Part shown: one piece after another, positions 27,593 to 37,652 of the stretch
How the letters are laid out: every line of letters starts with the position of its first letter
Position numbering within the stretch: position 1 is the stretch's first letter
DNA from: Mycolicibacterium duvalii
GTDB taxonomy: Bacteria > Actinomycetota > Actinomycetes > Mycobacteriales > Mycobacteriaceae
Length of the DNA stretch: 64,000 nucleotides
NCBI RefSeq assembly: GCF_010726645.1
Contig: NZ_AP022563.1
Location: 372,001 to 436,000, forward strand
Reading direction: 5' to 3'
Position numbers and translations under genes: made by a program
The notes under the pieces: generated by a model
Databases searched by the model: none
Told to the model about the DNA's origin: nothing
Seen by the model: the letters and a program-made list of their open reading frames with translations, nothing else

Positions 27593-29428
27593 TCAGCGCA
27601 GCCGACGTCGCACCGCGGTCAGCGCATCGCGCACCGGCCGGTGCGCGGCTCTGGGAGCCGACCTGCGCGCGGCGTAGGGCCACGGCCGATTGCGCTCGGG
27701 AACGGACTGCGTACGAACCGATTTCAGCTGGGTGCGAAGGAAACTACGCAGGGCGTGCAGGTCGGGGTCGGTCCATCGATTGTGTGCTTCCGACGGATCG
27801 ACGGTCAGGTCGTACAGTTCCCACTGGTCGTCGAGCGGGGTACTCCGATACGTCGGCCCGCGACGGCCGTCGGCGGCCAGCTGCCGCACCCCGGGCTCGG
27901 TCCATGTCGACGGGTCGTCGAACGAGCGGACCAGCTTCCACAGGTGTCCTCGGCCACCTTCGGCCACCCCGTCATCGACCCGTAGGACAAGCCCTTCGAA
28001 GTTGGCGCCGGTGTTGGCCGGGATCCGGATGCGCAGCGGTCGAGGCACTCTCGCGGTCAGGCCGAGGGCACGCGCCGCCCCCGACGCTCCGGTGTCGCCC
28101 TCGAGTACGTTGTCGCGGGTCATCAGGTAGACGGGTCGATCGTCGTCGGCGGGGGCACCGTCGACCACCGGCATCAGGTTGCACCCGATGAGGGGGTGCA
28201 CCTCGGAAAAGTCCTGGGCCAGTTCCTCCGCGACGCGGCCGACGTCGACGTGGGCCGCGGCCAGCAGCGTCGGCACCAGGTCGACGTGCGAGGTCGGTGC
28301 GGTCACCGTGCGCGCGGTGGTCGGGTTCCGACCGATCCGCGCAATGACGAACGGTACCCGTGTCGCCTCGTCGTACAGGTTGAACCACTTCTGGTGCAGA
28401 CCGCCGTGCGCGCCGAGCAGGTCGCCGTGATCAGCCGTACGGACCAGCACGGTCTCGTCGGGCCCGGCGCCCGAGCCGCCCTCGGTGACGGCGCGACGCA
28501 CCCGATCGATCGGGGAGTCCACCTCGGCGTGCAGCCGGTAGTACAGGTCGCGATAACGCTGGGCGCCACGCCTGTACGTGCGCTCGATGGCCCGCGCGGG
28601 ACCGTATCCCGAGTAATACGCATCCCGAAATGACTTCTGCGCCGCGGGTTTGGTGGACAGATCTTCCTCGGCGGTCGGCGCGGGCGGGACGTGCGGCGGA
28701 TCCGACGGGGACGGCGTCAGCGGGCTGCGCCGCGACCACCCGGGGAACAGCACGATGTCGTGTGGGTTGACGAAGCTGGCCACCAGCAGGAAGGGCCGCA
28801 GTGCGGCCGGATCGCCGGCGCGTCGGCGCGCGTACCGGTCGTCGAGCCATGCCACCACCCGATCGGCGATCAGCGGATCACGACGGACGCCCGCGTTGGA
28901 CAACTTCGCGCCGTGCGGCTCCGGTCCCACCCAGCCGGAGAACCCGTACGGCGCAAGAGGATCAGCCTCCAGATAGCGCCGGACAGCAGCGGAGTCGACT
29001 CGGCCCTCGTCGTCATTGGTGGCCAGGGTCTCCCCGGTGGCCGGGTCGACGAGGTCGGCATGCGAGATGTGCCACTTGCCGTCGTAGTGGGTGTCATAGC
29101 CTGCGGCGCGGAACCAGTTGCCCAGAGTCGGCACCTCGCCGCGGCGCAGCCAGCGCAGCCGCGAGTCGTCGTAATTCTTGCCGAGGCCGTCGGTCTGGGT
29201 GACCCCGTGCAGGTCCGGGTAGTGGCCGGTGAAGATGGTCGGCCGGCTCGGTACGCACGCCAGCGACCCGGTGTAGTGGCGGGCAAAACTGACGCCGTGC
29301 TCGTCGAACCACCCGCGGCCCGGCAGCGCTTCCTTCCGCCAGCGCTGCACCGCGGCGCTCTCGTAGGGCGGTGTCGCGCGTTCCTCGTCGGTCATCACGA
29401 TGACGATGTCGGGGCGGGTGGATGTCAT
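27593..29428 (-). CDS. Sulfatase (alkaline phosphatase superfamily)
   Basis: A 611-aa type I sulfatase. The formylglycine signature C-x-P-S-R is present in [17 protein letters not shown] (Cys about residue 58), with metal ligands in [14 protein letters not shown], the GKWHISH segment and [20 protein letters not shown]. No signal peptide is visible, so it is probably cytosolic and needs a formylglycine-generating enzyme encoded elsewhere. Substrate unknown (aryl or alkyl sulfate, or choline sulfate-like). The start overlaps the TetR stop by 4 bp, so the TetR gene is upstream in the same transcript. Confidence 0.88.
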   Translation of the reverse strand: MTSTRPDIVIVMTDEERATPPYESAAVQRWRKEALPGRGWFDEHGVSFARHYTGSLACVPSRPTIFTGHYPDLHGVTQTDGLGKNYDDSRLRWLRRGEVPTLGNWFRAAGYDTHYDGKWHISHADLVDPATGETLATNDDEGRVDSAAVRRYLEADPLAPYGFSGWVGPEPHGAKLSNAGVRRDPLIADRVVAWLDDRYARRRAGDPAALRPFLLVASFVNPHDIVLFPGWSRRSPLTPSPSDPPHVPPAPTAEEDLSTKPAAQKSFRDAYYSGYGPARAIERTYRRGAQRYRDLYYRLHAEVDSPIDRVRRAVTEGGSGAGPDETVLVRTADHGDLLGAHGGLHQKWFNLYDEATRVPFVIARIGRNPTTARTVTAPTSHVDLVPTLLAAAHVDVGRVAEELAQDFSEVHPLIGCNLMPVVDGAPADDDRPVYLMTRDNVLEGDTGASGAARALGLTARVPRPLRIRIPANTGANFEGLVLRVDDGVAEGGRGHLWKLVRSFDDPSTWTEPGVRQLAADGRRGPTYRSTPLDDQWELYDLTVDPSEAHNRWTDPDLHALRSFLRTQLKSVRTQSVPERNRPWPYAARRSAPRAAHRPVRDALTAVRRRLR

Positions 29429-30006
29429 GAGCTGGCTCCTCGGGCTCCGGACAGTACGGTGCGGGTGATCGTCTCGGCGCGGTGCGGGGCGAACGCTCGT
29501 CCCTCGGTCAGAATCGCGTAGACCACACCGCCGACGATGGCGTCGGCGGCGTCGCGCGCCGCGTCTTCACCGAGTCCCGCCGTCAGCAGCCGGTTGCGCA
29601 CCGTGTCGTGCAGCGGCACGCTGAAGCCGGCCCGCAGTCGGGCGGCGGTGTCCGGATACTCCATGCCGGCGGTGGTCAGGAAACGCAGCATCGCGTTACC
29701 GCGAGCCGTGGTCAGTGTTTTGGCGAGGTCCACCGCCCACGCGCAACAGTCGGCGGTGAGGTCGCCGGTGGACGCGATCGGCCGCAAGATGCGGTCGGCG
29801 TAGTCCAGGATCACATCAGCCACCAGCGCGTGTCTGCTCGGCCACCACCGGTAGATGGTCTGCTTACCCACTCCCGCCCGGGCCGCCACCGCCTCGATGC
29901 TCAACTTGTCGAACCCGCGTTCCAGCAACATGTCACGCGTGGCGGCGACGATGGCCAGCCGAGACTTCTCGCTGCGGCGCCTGGGTGCGGTCACGTCGGT
30001 GGTCAT
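29425..30006 (-). CDS. TetR-family transcriptional regulator
   Basis: A 193-aa repressor. The HTH is [20 protein letters not shown] and [12 protein letters not shown] near residues 35-65; the C-terminal half is a variable ligand domain. ATG 30006 is chosen because the [19 protein letters not shown] helix follows at the usual distance. It is divergent from the epimerase operon, with a perfect inverted repeat at 30073-30091 in between, and translationally coupled to the sulfatase downstream. Confidence 0.9.
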   Translation of the reverse strand: MTTDVTAPRRRSEKSRLAIVAATRDMLLERGFDKLSIEAVAARAGVGKQTIYRWWPSRHALVADVILDYADRILRPIASTGDLTADCCAWAVDLAKTLTTARGNAMLRFLTTAGMEYPDTAARLRAGFSVPLHDTVRNRLLTAGLGEDAARDAADAIVGGVVYAILTEGRAFAPHRAETITRTVLSGARGASS

Positions 30007-30072
30007 CGAGTGCAGGTCCTTGCTCGTCCGTCGCTTTACACGCTGGGACATCGCCCCGTAGTCTCCCACACG

Positions 30073-30091
30073 GCGAGACGGTGCGTCTCGC
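30073..30091. promoter_or_regulatory. Probable TetR operator GCGAGAC-n5-GTCTCGC
   Basis: Perfect 7-bp arms (30073-30079 and 30085-30091) around GGTGC, in the divergent region between the TetR gene and the epimerase operon. Position and size suit a TetR dimer; it would control both directions. Confidence 0.65.
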
Positions 30092-30110
30092 GAACGGCGG
30101 AAGGGCAGTG

Positions 30111-31127
30111 ATGGCGACGAAGCTGGTGATCGGTGCCAGCGGATTCCTCGGATCGCACGTCACCAGGCAACTGGTCGTCCGTGGTGAGGACGACGTGCGG
30201 GTGCTGATCCGCCCGACGAGTTCGACGCGTGCCATCGACGGGCTACCTCTCGACGTGCGCCGCGGCGAGATCTTCGACGCCGACGCGGTCGCCGACGCGA
30301 TGCGCGGCTGCGACGTCGTCTACTACTGCGTCGTCGACGCCCGTCCGTGGCTGCGCGATCCGGCACCGTTGTGGCGCACCAACGTCGAGGGTCTGCGCAG
30401 CGTGCTCGACATCGCGGCGCGGGCGTCGTTGGCACGCTTCGTCTACACCAGCACCATCGGCACGATCGGTCGGGTCGACCACGGCTTGGCCGACGAGACC
30501 ACCGTCCACAACTGGGGTGACATCGGCGGTGCCTACATCGCGTCCCGGGTCGCGGCCGAGCGGTGCCTGCTGGACTACTGTGCTGACCACGGACTGCCCG
30601 GGGTCGCGATGTGCGTGGCCAACACCTACGGTCCGGGCGACTGGCTCCCCACACCGCACGGGGGACTGCTGGCGGCCGCGGTCCGCGGCAGGCTGCCGTT
30701 CTCCATCGACGGATATGCCTCCGAGGTGGTCGGCGTCGAGGACGCCGCGCAAGCGCTGCTACTGGCCGGCGAACGAGGCCGCCCAGGTCAGCGCTACATC
30801 GTTTCCGAACGCTTCATGAGCGCTCGTGAGATCTACGAGATCGGCTGCGCGGCAGTCGGTGTGCCACCGCCGAAGCGGCGTGTCCCGATCCGGCTGATGT
30901 GGGTGCTGAGCCACCTCAGCGATGCGGCCGCCCGGATGCGCGGCACCGAGACCAAGTTCACGCCGCTGAACATCCGGCTGATGGACATCATGTCGCCGAT
31001 GGATCACTCCAAAGCGGTGCGGGAACTCGGCTGGCAACCGCAGCCGACACCGGAGGCGATCCGTGCGGCAGCGCGTTTCTTCCGCGACCGCTACCGCAGA
31101 CCGGTGTCGGAGGCGATGACCCGATGA
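30111..31127 (+). CDS. NAD(P)-dependent epimerase/dehydratase (extended SDR)
   Basis: A 338-aa extended SDR. Rossmann motif [14 protein letters not shown] at the N-terminus, then [14 protein letters not shown]; the usual YxxxK appears changed: after [11 protein letters not shown] the segment is [12 protein letters not shown], so the Lys is Ser-Arg in my reading. Relatives include 3-beta-hydroxysteroid dehydrogenase-like and dihydroflavonol-reductase-like enzymes. ATG 30111 has GGAAGGG upstream. It heads the operon running to 36260 and overlaps the next gene by ATGA. Confidence 0.82.
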   Translation: MATKLVIGASGFLGSHVTRQLVVRGEDDVRVLIRPTSSTRAIDGLPLDVRRGEIFDADAVADAMRGCDVVYYCVVDARPWLRDPAPLWRTNVEGLRSVLDIAARASLARFVYTSTIGTIGRVDHGLADETTVHNWGDIGGAYIASRVAAERCLLDYCADHGLPGVAMCVANTYGPGDWLPTPHGGLLAAAVRGRLPFSIDGYASEVVGVEDAAQALLLAGERGRPGQRYIVSERFMSAREIYEIGCAAVGVPPPKRRVPIRLMWVLSHLSDAAARMRGTETKFTPLNIRLMDIMSPMDHSKAVRELGWQPQPTPEAIRAAARFFRDRYRRPVSEAMTR

Positions 31128-33346
31128 GCGTCGGTCTGACGCCCGAACAGGGCCAGCTCGCCGAGGCGGTGGCGCAGTTCGCGGCGCGGCACGCTCCGGT
31201 CGACGCCACCCGTGCGGCATTCGACGCGCTGGCCAAGGGAGAATGCCCAGACTGGTGGGATGCCTTCACCCAGCAGGGATTTCACGCGGTGCACTTGCCC
31301 GAGCGGGTCGGCGGCCAGGGAGGCACCCTGGTCGACACCGGGTGCGTGCTCGAGGCCGCCGCCACCGCGCTGCTGCCCGGCCCGGTGCTGCCGACGGTGC
31401 TCGCCGGTGCGGTCGGCATGCTGGCCCGCGACGGGGCGGCATCGGACGCCCTGCTGACCCGCCTCGCCGACGGCGCGCCCGCGGCGCTGGTCCTGCCTGC
31501 GCAGCACACCATCCGCGCGACACCGGCGGGCGACGGGTGGGAACTGCGCGGCACGTCGCCCGCGACGCTGGGCGTGTGCTCGGCGCAGATCATCGTGCTC
31601 GCGGCCGACGCCGACGGCGAAACCGTGTGGTGTGCGGTGGACCCGGCAGGGCCCGGCGCAGCCGTGGAACCGCGCACCGGCACCGACAAGACCGTCGACG
31701 TCGGCGTGCTGTGCCTCGACGGTCACGTCGCCGGACCGGAGGCGGTCCTGTCCGGGATCGACCCGGTGCGGGCCGGCTCGATCGCGGTGGCGCTGACCGC
31801 GTGCGCGGCAGCCGGGACGGTGCGCTGGTGTGTCGACGCGGTCACCGACCACCTGCGCACCCGCGAACAGTTCGGCCGGCCGATCGGAAGCTTCCAGGCT
31901 CTCCAACATCAGGCGGCGATGCTGCTGGTCAACTGCGAGCTGGCGGCCGCGGCGGCCTGGGATGCGGTGCGATCGGCGGCCGAGACGCCGGTGCAGAACG
32001 AGATCGCGGCCGGCACAGCGGCGTTGATGGCCGTGGCCACCGCTCCGGACCTGGTCTTCGACACGTTGACGATGTTCGGTGCGATCGGGTTCACCTGGGA
32101 ACACGACCTGCATCTGTACTGGCGCAAGGCCACCAGCCTGGCTGCCTCGATCGGGCCGGCCGGACATTTCGCGCAGCGTCTCGGCACCCTCACCCGCACC
32201 GAGAGTCGGGACGTGTCGGTGAAGCTGGGCGATGTCGATGCGGAGTTCCGCGCGTGGGTCGCCCGCGTGCTGGACGAGGCGGCCACGTTGCGCAACGACC
32301 GGCCCGGACGCCAGGGCGACTACGAGAATCTGGCCACCGGGCCGCAACGCACGCTGCTGGCCGAAGCGGGTTTGATCGCCCCGCACTGGCCGAGGCCATG
32401 GGGGGTCGGCGCCACCCAGGTGCAGTTGTTGATCATCGACGAGGAGTTCGCCAGACGGCCTGGGCTGGTGCGCCCGTCGCTGAACATCGCCGAGTGGATC
32501 CTGCCCACGCTGATCAGTTCCGCGCCCGAACACCTCCAGCAGCGGTTCATTCCGCCCACCCAGCGCGGTGACATGACCTGGTGCCAGCTGTTCAGCGAGC
32601 CCGGGGCCGGGTCCGACCTGGCCTCGCTGACCACCCGGGCCACAAAGGTCGACGGCGGGTGGCGGGTCAACGGCCACAAGATCTGGACCTCCTCGGCGCA
32701 TATCGCCGATTACGGAGCGCTGCTCGCACGCACCGACCCCGACGCCGCCAAACACCGCGGCATCGGCTACTTCATCGTCGACATGCGCGCCGAAGGCGTT
32801 GAACTGCAACCGATCCGCCAGGCCACCGGTGAGGCGCACTTCAACGAGGTGTTCCTCGACGACGTCTTCGTGCCCGACGAACTGTTGCTCGGCGGTCCCA
32901 CTGACGGCTGGAACCTCGCGATCGCGACGATGGCACAGGAGCGGGTGGCCATCAGTGGCTACGTCAACTTCGACCGGGCCCACATCCTGCGCACCCTCGC
33001 CGGGCAGGACCGCCCCGACCACGCGCGGGTGCGGGCCGCGCTGGGCGAGGCCGACGCCTACGCGAACGCGATCAAGGTGCTCGCCGTGCGGGAGGTGATG
33101 CGGCTGCTCGACGGGCAGGCGCCCGGTCCGACGTCGAGCATCGCGAAGGTCGCCATGAATGTGATGCTGCGGCGCACGTTCAAGGCCGCGTTGGACCTCG
33201 CCGCCCCGGCGGGACTGCTCGAGGACTCCGACCCCGTGGTCGTCGAACCTTACTTCCACCTGCCGGCCGAACTGATCGGTGGCGGCACGAAAGAGATCCA
33301 GCTCAACATCATCGCCCAGATGATCCTCGGTCTTCCCCGTGGATGA
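31124..33346 (+). CDS. Double-length acyl-CoA dehydrogenase (two fused ACAD units)
   Basis: A 740-aa FAD enzyme made of two ACAD-like units. The first (about 1-365) contains LRTREQFGRPIGSFQALQHQ and IGFTWEHDLHLYWRKA; the second (about 375-740) contains FSEPGAGSDLASL, INGHK-type VNGHKIWTSSAHIAD and the C-terminal GGGTKEIQLNIIAQMILG. FadE34-like fused dehydrogenases of steroid side chains have this layout. It resembles, joined in one chain, the two separate subunits at 49383 and 50185. Substrate not known. ATG 31124 overlaps the epimerase stop. Confidence 0.9.
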   Translation: MSVGLTPEQGQLAEAVAQFAARHAPVDATRAAFDALAKGECPDWWDAFTQQGFHAVHLPERVGGQGGTLVDTGCVLEAAATALLPGPVLPTVLAGAVGMLARDGAASDALLTRLADGAPAALVLPAQHTIRATPAGDGWELRGTSPATLGVCSAQIIVLAADADGETVWCAVDPAGPGAAVEPRTGTDKTVDVGVLCLDGHVAGPEAVLSGIDPVRAGSIAVALTACAAAGTVRWCVDAVTDHLRTREQFGRPIGSFQALQHQAAMLLVNCELAAAAAWDAVRSAAETPVQNEIAAGTAALMAVATAPDLVFDTLTMFGAIGFTWEHDLHLYWRKATSLAASIGPAGHFAQRLGTLTRTESRDVSVKLGDVDAEFRAWVARVLDEAATLRNDRPGRQGDYENLATGPQRTLLAEAGLIAPHWPRPWGVGATQVQLLIIDEEFARRPGLVRPSLNIAEWILPTLISSAPEHLQQRFIPPTQRGDMTWCQLFSEPGAGSDLASLTTRATKVDGGWRVNGHKIWTSSAHIADYGALLARTDPDAAKHRGIGYFIVDMRAEGVELQPIRQATGEAHFNEVFLDDVFVPDELLLGGPTDGWNLAIATMAQERVAISGYVNFDRAHILRTLAGQDRPDHARVRAALGEADAYANAIKVLAVREVMRLLDGQAPGPTSSIAKVAMNVMLRRTFKAALDLAAPAGLLEDSDPVVVEPYFHLPAELIGGGTKEIQLNIIAQMILGLPRG

Positions 33347-34583
33347 GCGGGCCGACCCGGAAAAGCGAGCACACATGGGATTGCGCGGAGAAGCGGCCAT
33401 CGTCGGATACGTCGAATTGCCACCGGAACGCCTCAGCAAGGCGACCCCGGCGCCGTTCACCCTCGAGCAGTGGGCCGAACTCGGTGCCGCAGCGCTGGCC
33501 GACGCCGGGCTGCCCGGCGACCTCGTCGACGGAATCGTCACCACGCACCTGGGCGAGACGGAGATCTTCGTCCCGTCCACGGTGGCCGAATACCTCGGGG
33601 TGAGGGCGAACTTCGCCGAACTGGTCGACCTGGGTGGCGCCAGCGCCGCCGGGATGATCTGGCGGGCCGCGGCCGCCGTCGAGCTGGGTGTCTGCGACGT
33701 GGTGCTGTGCGCCATCCCGGCCCGCTACATCACACCGACCTCGGAGAAGAAACCCAAACCCTTGAGCGACGCGGTCTTCTTCGGAGCGTCCAGCAACCAG
33801 TACGGCTCGCCCCAGGCGGAATTCGAGATCCCTTACGGAAATCTCGGTCAGAACGGTCCGTACGGTCAGGTCGCGCAACGGTATGCCGCCACGTACGGCT
33901 ACGACGAACGCACGATGGCCAAGCTCGTGGTCGACCAGCGATTCAACGCCAACCACACCGACGGCGCGATCTGGCAGCACACGCCCCTGACCGTCGAGGA
34001 GGTGCTGGCCAGCCCGGTCATCGCGGACCCCTTGCACATGCTCGAGATCGTGATGCCGTGCGTGGGTGGTGCCGCCGTCGTGGTGGCCAGCGCTGAAGTC
34101 GCCGCGCGGGCGGCCAACCGGCCGGTCTGGGTCAAGGGATTCGGCGAGCAGGTGCCGTTCAAGACCCCCACCTACGCGGAGGATCTGCTCACCACCCCGA
34201 TCGTGCGCGCCGCGGAAACCGCATTCGCGATGTCAGGGCTGGGCCGGGAACAGATGGACATGGTGTCGATCTACGACTGTTACACCATCACGGTGCTGCT
34301 CAGTCTGGAGGACGCCGGGTTCTGCGAGAAAGGCAAGGGCATGGAGTTCGTCTCGTCCCACGACTTGACGTTCCGCGGTGACTTCCCCCTCAACACCGCC
34401 GGCGGACAACTGGGATTCGGGCAGGCCGGCAATGCCGGGGGCATGCACCACGTCTGCGATGCCACCCGCCAGATCATGGGCCGAGCCGGCGCCGCACAGG
34501 TCGCCGACTGTCACCGGGCGTTCGTGTCCGGCAACGGCGGCATCCTCAGCGAGCAAACCGCCCTCGTCCTGGAAGGTGACTGA
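33339..34583 (+). CDS. Thiolase-like protein (Ltp2/SCP-x type, no nucleophilic Cys)
   Basis: A 414-aa thiolase-superfamily protein. Where a thiolase has its nucleophilic Cys (for example NxxCxSG) this one reads ELVDLGGASAAGMIW, so a Claisen thiolase reaction is unlikely. It keeps the C-terminal features of the Ltp2 aldolase group: VSIYDCYTITVLLSLEDAGF and GQAGNAGGMHHVCDATRQIM. Ltp2-type proteins work with a DUF35 partner as retro-aldolases in steroid side-chain degradation, and a DUF35 gene follows directly. Start GTG 33339 overlaps the upstream stop; ATG 33375 is an alternative. Confidence 0.85.
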   Translation: MDERADPEKRAHMGLRGEAAIVGYVELPPERLSKATPAPFTLEQWAELGAAALADAGLPGDLVDGIVTTHLGETEIFVPSTVAEYLGVRANFAELVDLGGASAAGMIWRAAAAVELGVCDVVLCAIPARYITPTSEKKPKPLSDAVFFGASSNQYGSPQAEFEIPYGNLGQNGPYGQVAQRYAATYGYDERTMAKLVVDQRFNANHTDGAIWQHTPLTVEEVLASPVIADPLHMLEIVMPCVGGAAVVVASAEVAARAANRPVWVKGFGEQVPFKTPTYAEDLLTTPIVRAAETAFAMSGLGREQMDMVSIYDCYTITVLLSLEDAGFCEKGKGMEFVSSHDLTFRGDFPLNTAGGQLGFGQAGNAGGMHHVCDATRQIMGRAGAAQVADCHRAFVSGNGGILSEQTALVLEGD

Positions 34584-34585
34584 CC

Positions 34586-35002
34586 GTGACCACCCCGACG
34601 TTCGAACGCCCGATGCCCGTCAAAACGCCGACCACTGCGCCCTTCTGGGATGCGCTGTCCGAGCATCGGGTGAGGATCCAGTACTCACCGTCGTTGCAGA
34701 GCTATGTCTTCTACCCGCGGGTGCGGGCGCCGAGGACGTTGGCCGACGACCTCGAATGGCGGGAGATCTCGGGAATGGGGACGCTGTACTCGTTCACGGT
34801 GGCCCGGCGCCCTGTCGGTCCACACTTCGCCGATGCGGTACCGCAGTTGCTCGCGATCGTCGAATGGGATGAGGGACCGCGGTTCTCGACCGAACTGGTC
34901 AACGTCGAGCCGGCAGAAATCCGGATCGGCATGCGGGTCAAGCCGGTGTTCTGCGACTATCCCGACCACGACGTGACGATGTTGCGCTACGCGCCGGCGT
35001 AG
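34586..35002 (+). CDS. DUF35 / OB-fold acyl-CoA-associated protein without zinc ligands
   Basis: A 138-aa protein with the DUF35 layout: helix PTTAPFWDALSEHRVRIQYS, a rubredoxin-like part, then an OB fold (GTLYSFTVARRPVGPHF, LLAIVEWDEGPRFSTELV). Normally this family has two CxxC pairs binding zinc; here the corresponding stretch QYSPSLQSYVFYPRVRAP has none. It probably pairs with the thiolase-like protein, as ChsH2 does with Ltp2. GTG start two bases after the thiolase stop. Confidence 0.82.
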   Translation: MTTPTFERPMPVKTPTTAPFWDALSEHRVRIQYSPSLQSYVFYPRVRAPRTLADDLEWREISGMGTLYSFTVARRPVGPHFADAVPQLLAIVEWDEGPRFSTELVNVEPAEIRIGMRVKPVFCDYPDHDVTMLRYAPA

Positions 35003-35037
35003 CGCTGAGCGCCACCCCATCCGAACGGAGACACCGC

Positions 35038-35451
35038 ATGACCGTCCGCGACGACCGGCAGGACATCCGCGACCTCTTGATCCGCTATGCCACCGGCATC
35101 GACCGGCGCGACTGGCCGCTGTTCCGTACGGTCTTCACCGAGGACTGTGAACTCGACTACGGCGAGATCGGAACGTGGCACGGCGTTGACGCCGTCGTCG
35201 ACTTCATGGTCACCGCGCACGAGTTGGCCGGGTACACGCTGCACCGCATCACCAACGAATCCGTCGACGTCGACGGCGACACCGCGACATCGCGCGCCTA
35301 CATCGACGGGCTGATCATGTCCGCGGACAACAACTCCGGGGTGAACGCCACCGGCTTCTACGACGACGAATTGGTGCGTACCGACAGCGGCTGGCGGATC
35401 CGTCGGCGCCGATTCACCACGGTGCTGATCCGGACGGTCAGCGCCGGATGA
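35038..35451 (+). CDS. SnoaL-like / NTF2-fold protein
   Basis: A 137-aa cone-fold protein: DIRDLLIRYATGIDRRDWPL is the typical first helix, followed by FTEDCELDYG and the closing strands DSGWRIRRRRFTTVLI. Family members include steroid isomerases, scytalone dehydratase and small hydrolases. In this operon it could act as a dehydratase or isomerase of a CoA thioester; that is inference. A GGAG precedes ATG 35038. Overlaps the SDR gene by ATGA. Confidence 0.85.
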   Translation: MTVRDDRQDIRDLLIRYATGIDRRDWPLFRTVFTEDCELDYGEIGTWHGVDAVVDFMVTAHELAGYTLHRITNESVDVDGDTATSRAYIDGLIMSADNNSGVNATGFYDDELVRTDSGWRIRRRRFTTVLIRTVSAG

Positions 35452-36260
35452 CGTTCGCCGATGCTTACGGACCATGGGCGTTGGTCGCGGGTGCCTCCGA
35501 TGGTGTCGGAGCGGCATTCGCCGCCGAACTCGCCCGACGGGGCCTCAACGTCGCGCTGCTGGCTCGCCGGCCGGCCGTGCTCGACGAAGTGGCCGCGGAA
35601 ATTCGTGCCGACACGGGGGTCCAGACCCGGGTGCTGGTGGTCGACCTGGCCACCGAGACGGCCGCCCAGACGGTGATCGAGGCGACCGGTGACCTGGAGA
35701 TCGGCATGGTCGTCTACTGCGCCGGAGCCGATCCGAACTTCAGACCATTTCTGTCCGAACCGATCAGCTCGGCAGAGGCGATGGTGCACCGCAACTGTGT
35801 GGTGCCGATGCGGCTGTGTCATCACTTCGCGCCGGCGATGGTGGCGCGCGGGCGCGGCGCCCTCGTGCTGCTCGGCTCGGGTGCCGGGTGGGCGGGCGCG
35901 CCGAACATGGTCGCCTACGGCGCCACCAAGGCATTCGACATGGTGTTCGCGGAGGCGTTGTGGACCGAGTTGCAGGGCAGCGGTGTCGACGTCCTCGGCC
36001 TCATCCTGGGGAAGACCGACACCCCGTCATTGCGCCGCCTCGAGCATCAGCGCGGCCTGATCTCCTCGACCGATGAGCGTCCGCGCGACGCCGTGCCGGT
36101 CCAGGAGGTCATCGACGAGGCGTTCGCCAACCTTCGCAACGGGCCGACGTGGATCGTCGGGGAGAACATCCGCGCCGCGGCGCAGATGCTCGGCGGTATG
36201 CCCCGCAACGACGCGGTACGGCTGATGATGCAGGCCTCCACCGCCTCGATGGGCGAGTAA
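35448..36260 (+). CDS. Short-chain dehydrogenase/reductase
   Basis: A 270-aa classical SDR. NAD(P) site ALVAGASDGVGAAFAAELA, structural VVYCAGADP, serine in LVLLGSGAGWAGAP and catalytic YGATK (AYGATKAFDMVF). It is the last gene of the TetR-associated operon; 8 bp separate its stop from the convergent transporter. Likely oxidises a hydroxyl of the same substrate series. Confidence 0.9.
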   Translation: MTFADAYGPWALVAGASDGVGAAFAAELARRGLNVALLARRPAVLDEVAAEIRADTGVQTRVLVVDLATETAAQTVIEATGDLEIGMVVYCAGADPNFRPFLSEPISSAEAMVHRNCVVPMRLCHHFAPAMVARGRGALVLLGSGAGWAGAPNMVAYGATKAFDMVFAEALWTELQGSGVDVLGLILGKTDTPSLRRLEHQRGLISSTDERPRDAVPVQEVIDEAFANLRNGPTWIVGENIRAAAQMLGGMPRNDAVRLMMQASTASMGE

Positions 36261-36268
36261 GTCGGCAC

Positions 36269-37585
36269 TCAGCCGCCGTTGACTCTGCGCAGCGGGCGTG
36301 CGGCGGTCTCGCGCATCGTCAACACCGTGACCAGGGAGACCACCGCCGCGATGACGACGTAGTACGCCGGTGCGATCTCGTTGCCGGTGCGCGACACCAG
36401 CCAGGTGGCCACATACGGCGCGGTGCCACCGAACACCGCCACCGACACGTTGTAGCCGACCGAATAGCCGCTGGACCGCACGCGCGTGGTGAACAGTTCC
36501 GCACCGGCGGCCAACGAGGCGCTGACGAACACGGCTTCGATCGCGGCCAGCGCGGCGTGAGCGGCAACGGCGGTGAGCAGTGAACCGGCATTGAGCAACA
36601 GGAACAGGGGATAGGTGAACACAGCGAATGCAATGGCGCCGCAGATCAGCAGCGGTTTGCGCCCGACCCGGTCCGACAGCGCACCCAGCGGTGGAATCAA
36701 CACCAGCGCGACGCTGCTCGCGACGGTGATCGACACGAACGCATCCGTGGTGGAGAAGCCGAGGGTCTCGGTGAAATAGCTGGGCAGGAACGTGAAGACG
36801 ACGTAGAACCCCACATTGTGGACGACCACCAGTCCCAGAATCTGGAGGATCGGTCGCCATGCCGTCGTGAGCGCCTCGCGCAACGGCGAGGCCGACACCT
36901 CGCCGTCGTTGCGTAGCGCCTCGAATTCTGGTGTCTCCCCGAGCTTCAGCCGGATGTAGAGGCCGACGACACCCATCGCCCCGGCGATCAGGAACGGAAT
37001 CCGCCAACCGTAGGACTCCATCGCCGGTTCGGTGAGCACGGTCTCGAGTCCGGTGACGGTGAGCGATCCCAGCAGGAAACCGAGCACGACCGACCACACC
37101 AGGAAGGACACCACGAACCCCCGATGCCGGTCGGGCGCGAACTCGGCGAGAAAGCTTGCGCCGCTGCCGTACTCGCCGCCGGCCGAGAAACCCTGCAGGC
37201 ATCGCAACACGAGGAGCAGAATCGGTGCCAGCACACCGATGGTGTCGTAGGTCGGCACCAACCCGATGGCCAGCGTGGAGGCCGACATCAACAGGATCAC
37301 CCGCGCGAGCACCTTCTGGCGCCCGATGCGGTCCCCCAGGGGGCCGAAGAAGAACCCACCCAGTGGGCGCATGAAGAAGGCTGCGGCGAAGATCGCGAAA
37401 GTGTTCAGCAGTGCCGCCGTGTCATCGCCGGGCGGGAAGAACTTTGCGGCGATGTAGGTCGCCAGGAAGCCGTAGATGGCGAAATCGAACCACTCGACGG
37501 CATTGCCGATCGCCGCGGCGCGTACCGCGGGGCGCACGCGCGAGGGTTGTGGGTTCGAGCGAGCACCGGCCTGGTCGAGGGTCAT
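36269..37585 (-). CDS. MFS transporter, metabolite:H+ symporter type
   Basis: A 438-aa, 12-helix transporter of the MHS branch (ProP/ShiA-like): [39 protein letters not shown] and [13 protein letters not shown] are the family signatures. It probably imports an organic acid. Located downstream of the adenylate cyclase gene, 67 bp apart, on the same strand. Confidence 0.9.
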   Translation of the reverse strand: MTLDQAGARSNPQPSRVRPAVRAAAIGNAVEWFDFAIYGFLATYIAAKFFPPGDDTAALLNTFAIFAAAFFMRPLGGFFFGPLGDRIGRQKVLARVILLMSASTLAIGLVPTYDTIGVLAPILLLVLRCLQGFSAGGEYGSGASFLAEFAPDRHRGFVVSFLVWSVVLGFLLGSLTVTGLETVLTEPAMESYGWRIPFLIAGAMGVVGLYIRLKLGETPEFEALRNDGEVSASPLREALTTAWRPILQILGLVVVHNVGFYVVFTFLPSYFTETLGFSTTDAFVSITVASSVALVLIPPLGALSDRVGRKPLLICGAIAFAVFTYPLFLLLNAGSLLTAVAAHAALAAIEAVFVSASLAAGAELFTTRVRSSGYSVGYNVSVAVFGGTAPYVATWLVSRTGNEIAPAYYVVIAAVVSLVTVLTMRETAARPLRRVNGG

Positions 37586-37652
37586 CGAGGTCCTCCGGGC
37601 TGAGACGGATACGCGAGCAATCCCGTCGTGCCGGAGAGGTAAAGCGACCAGG

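Noticed and set aside
31091..33715. 874-aa open frame on the minus strand
   Set aside because: Antisense to the fused acyl-CoA dehydrogenase; low-complexity shadow typical of high-GC DNA.
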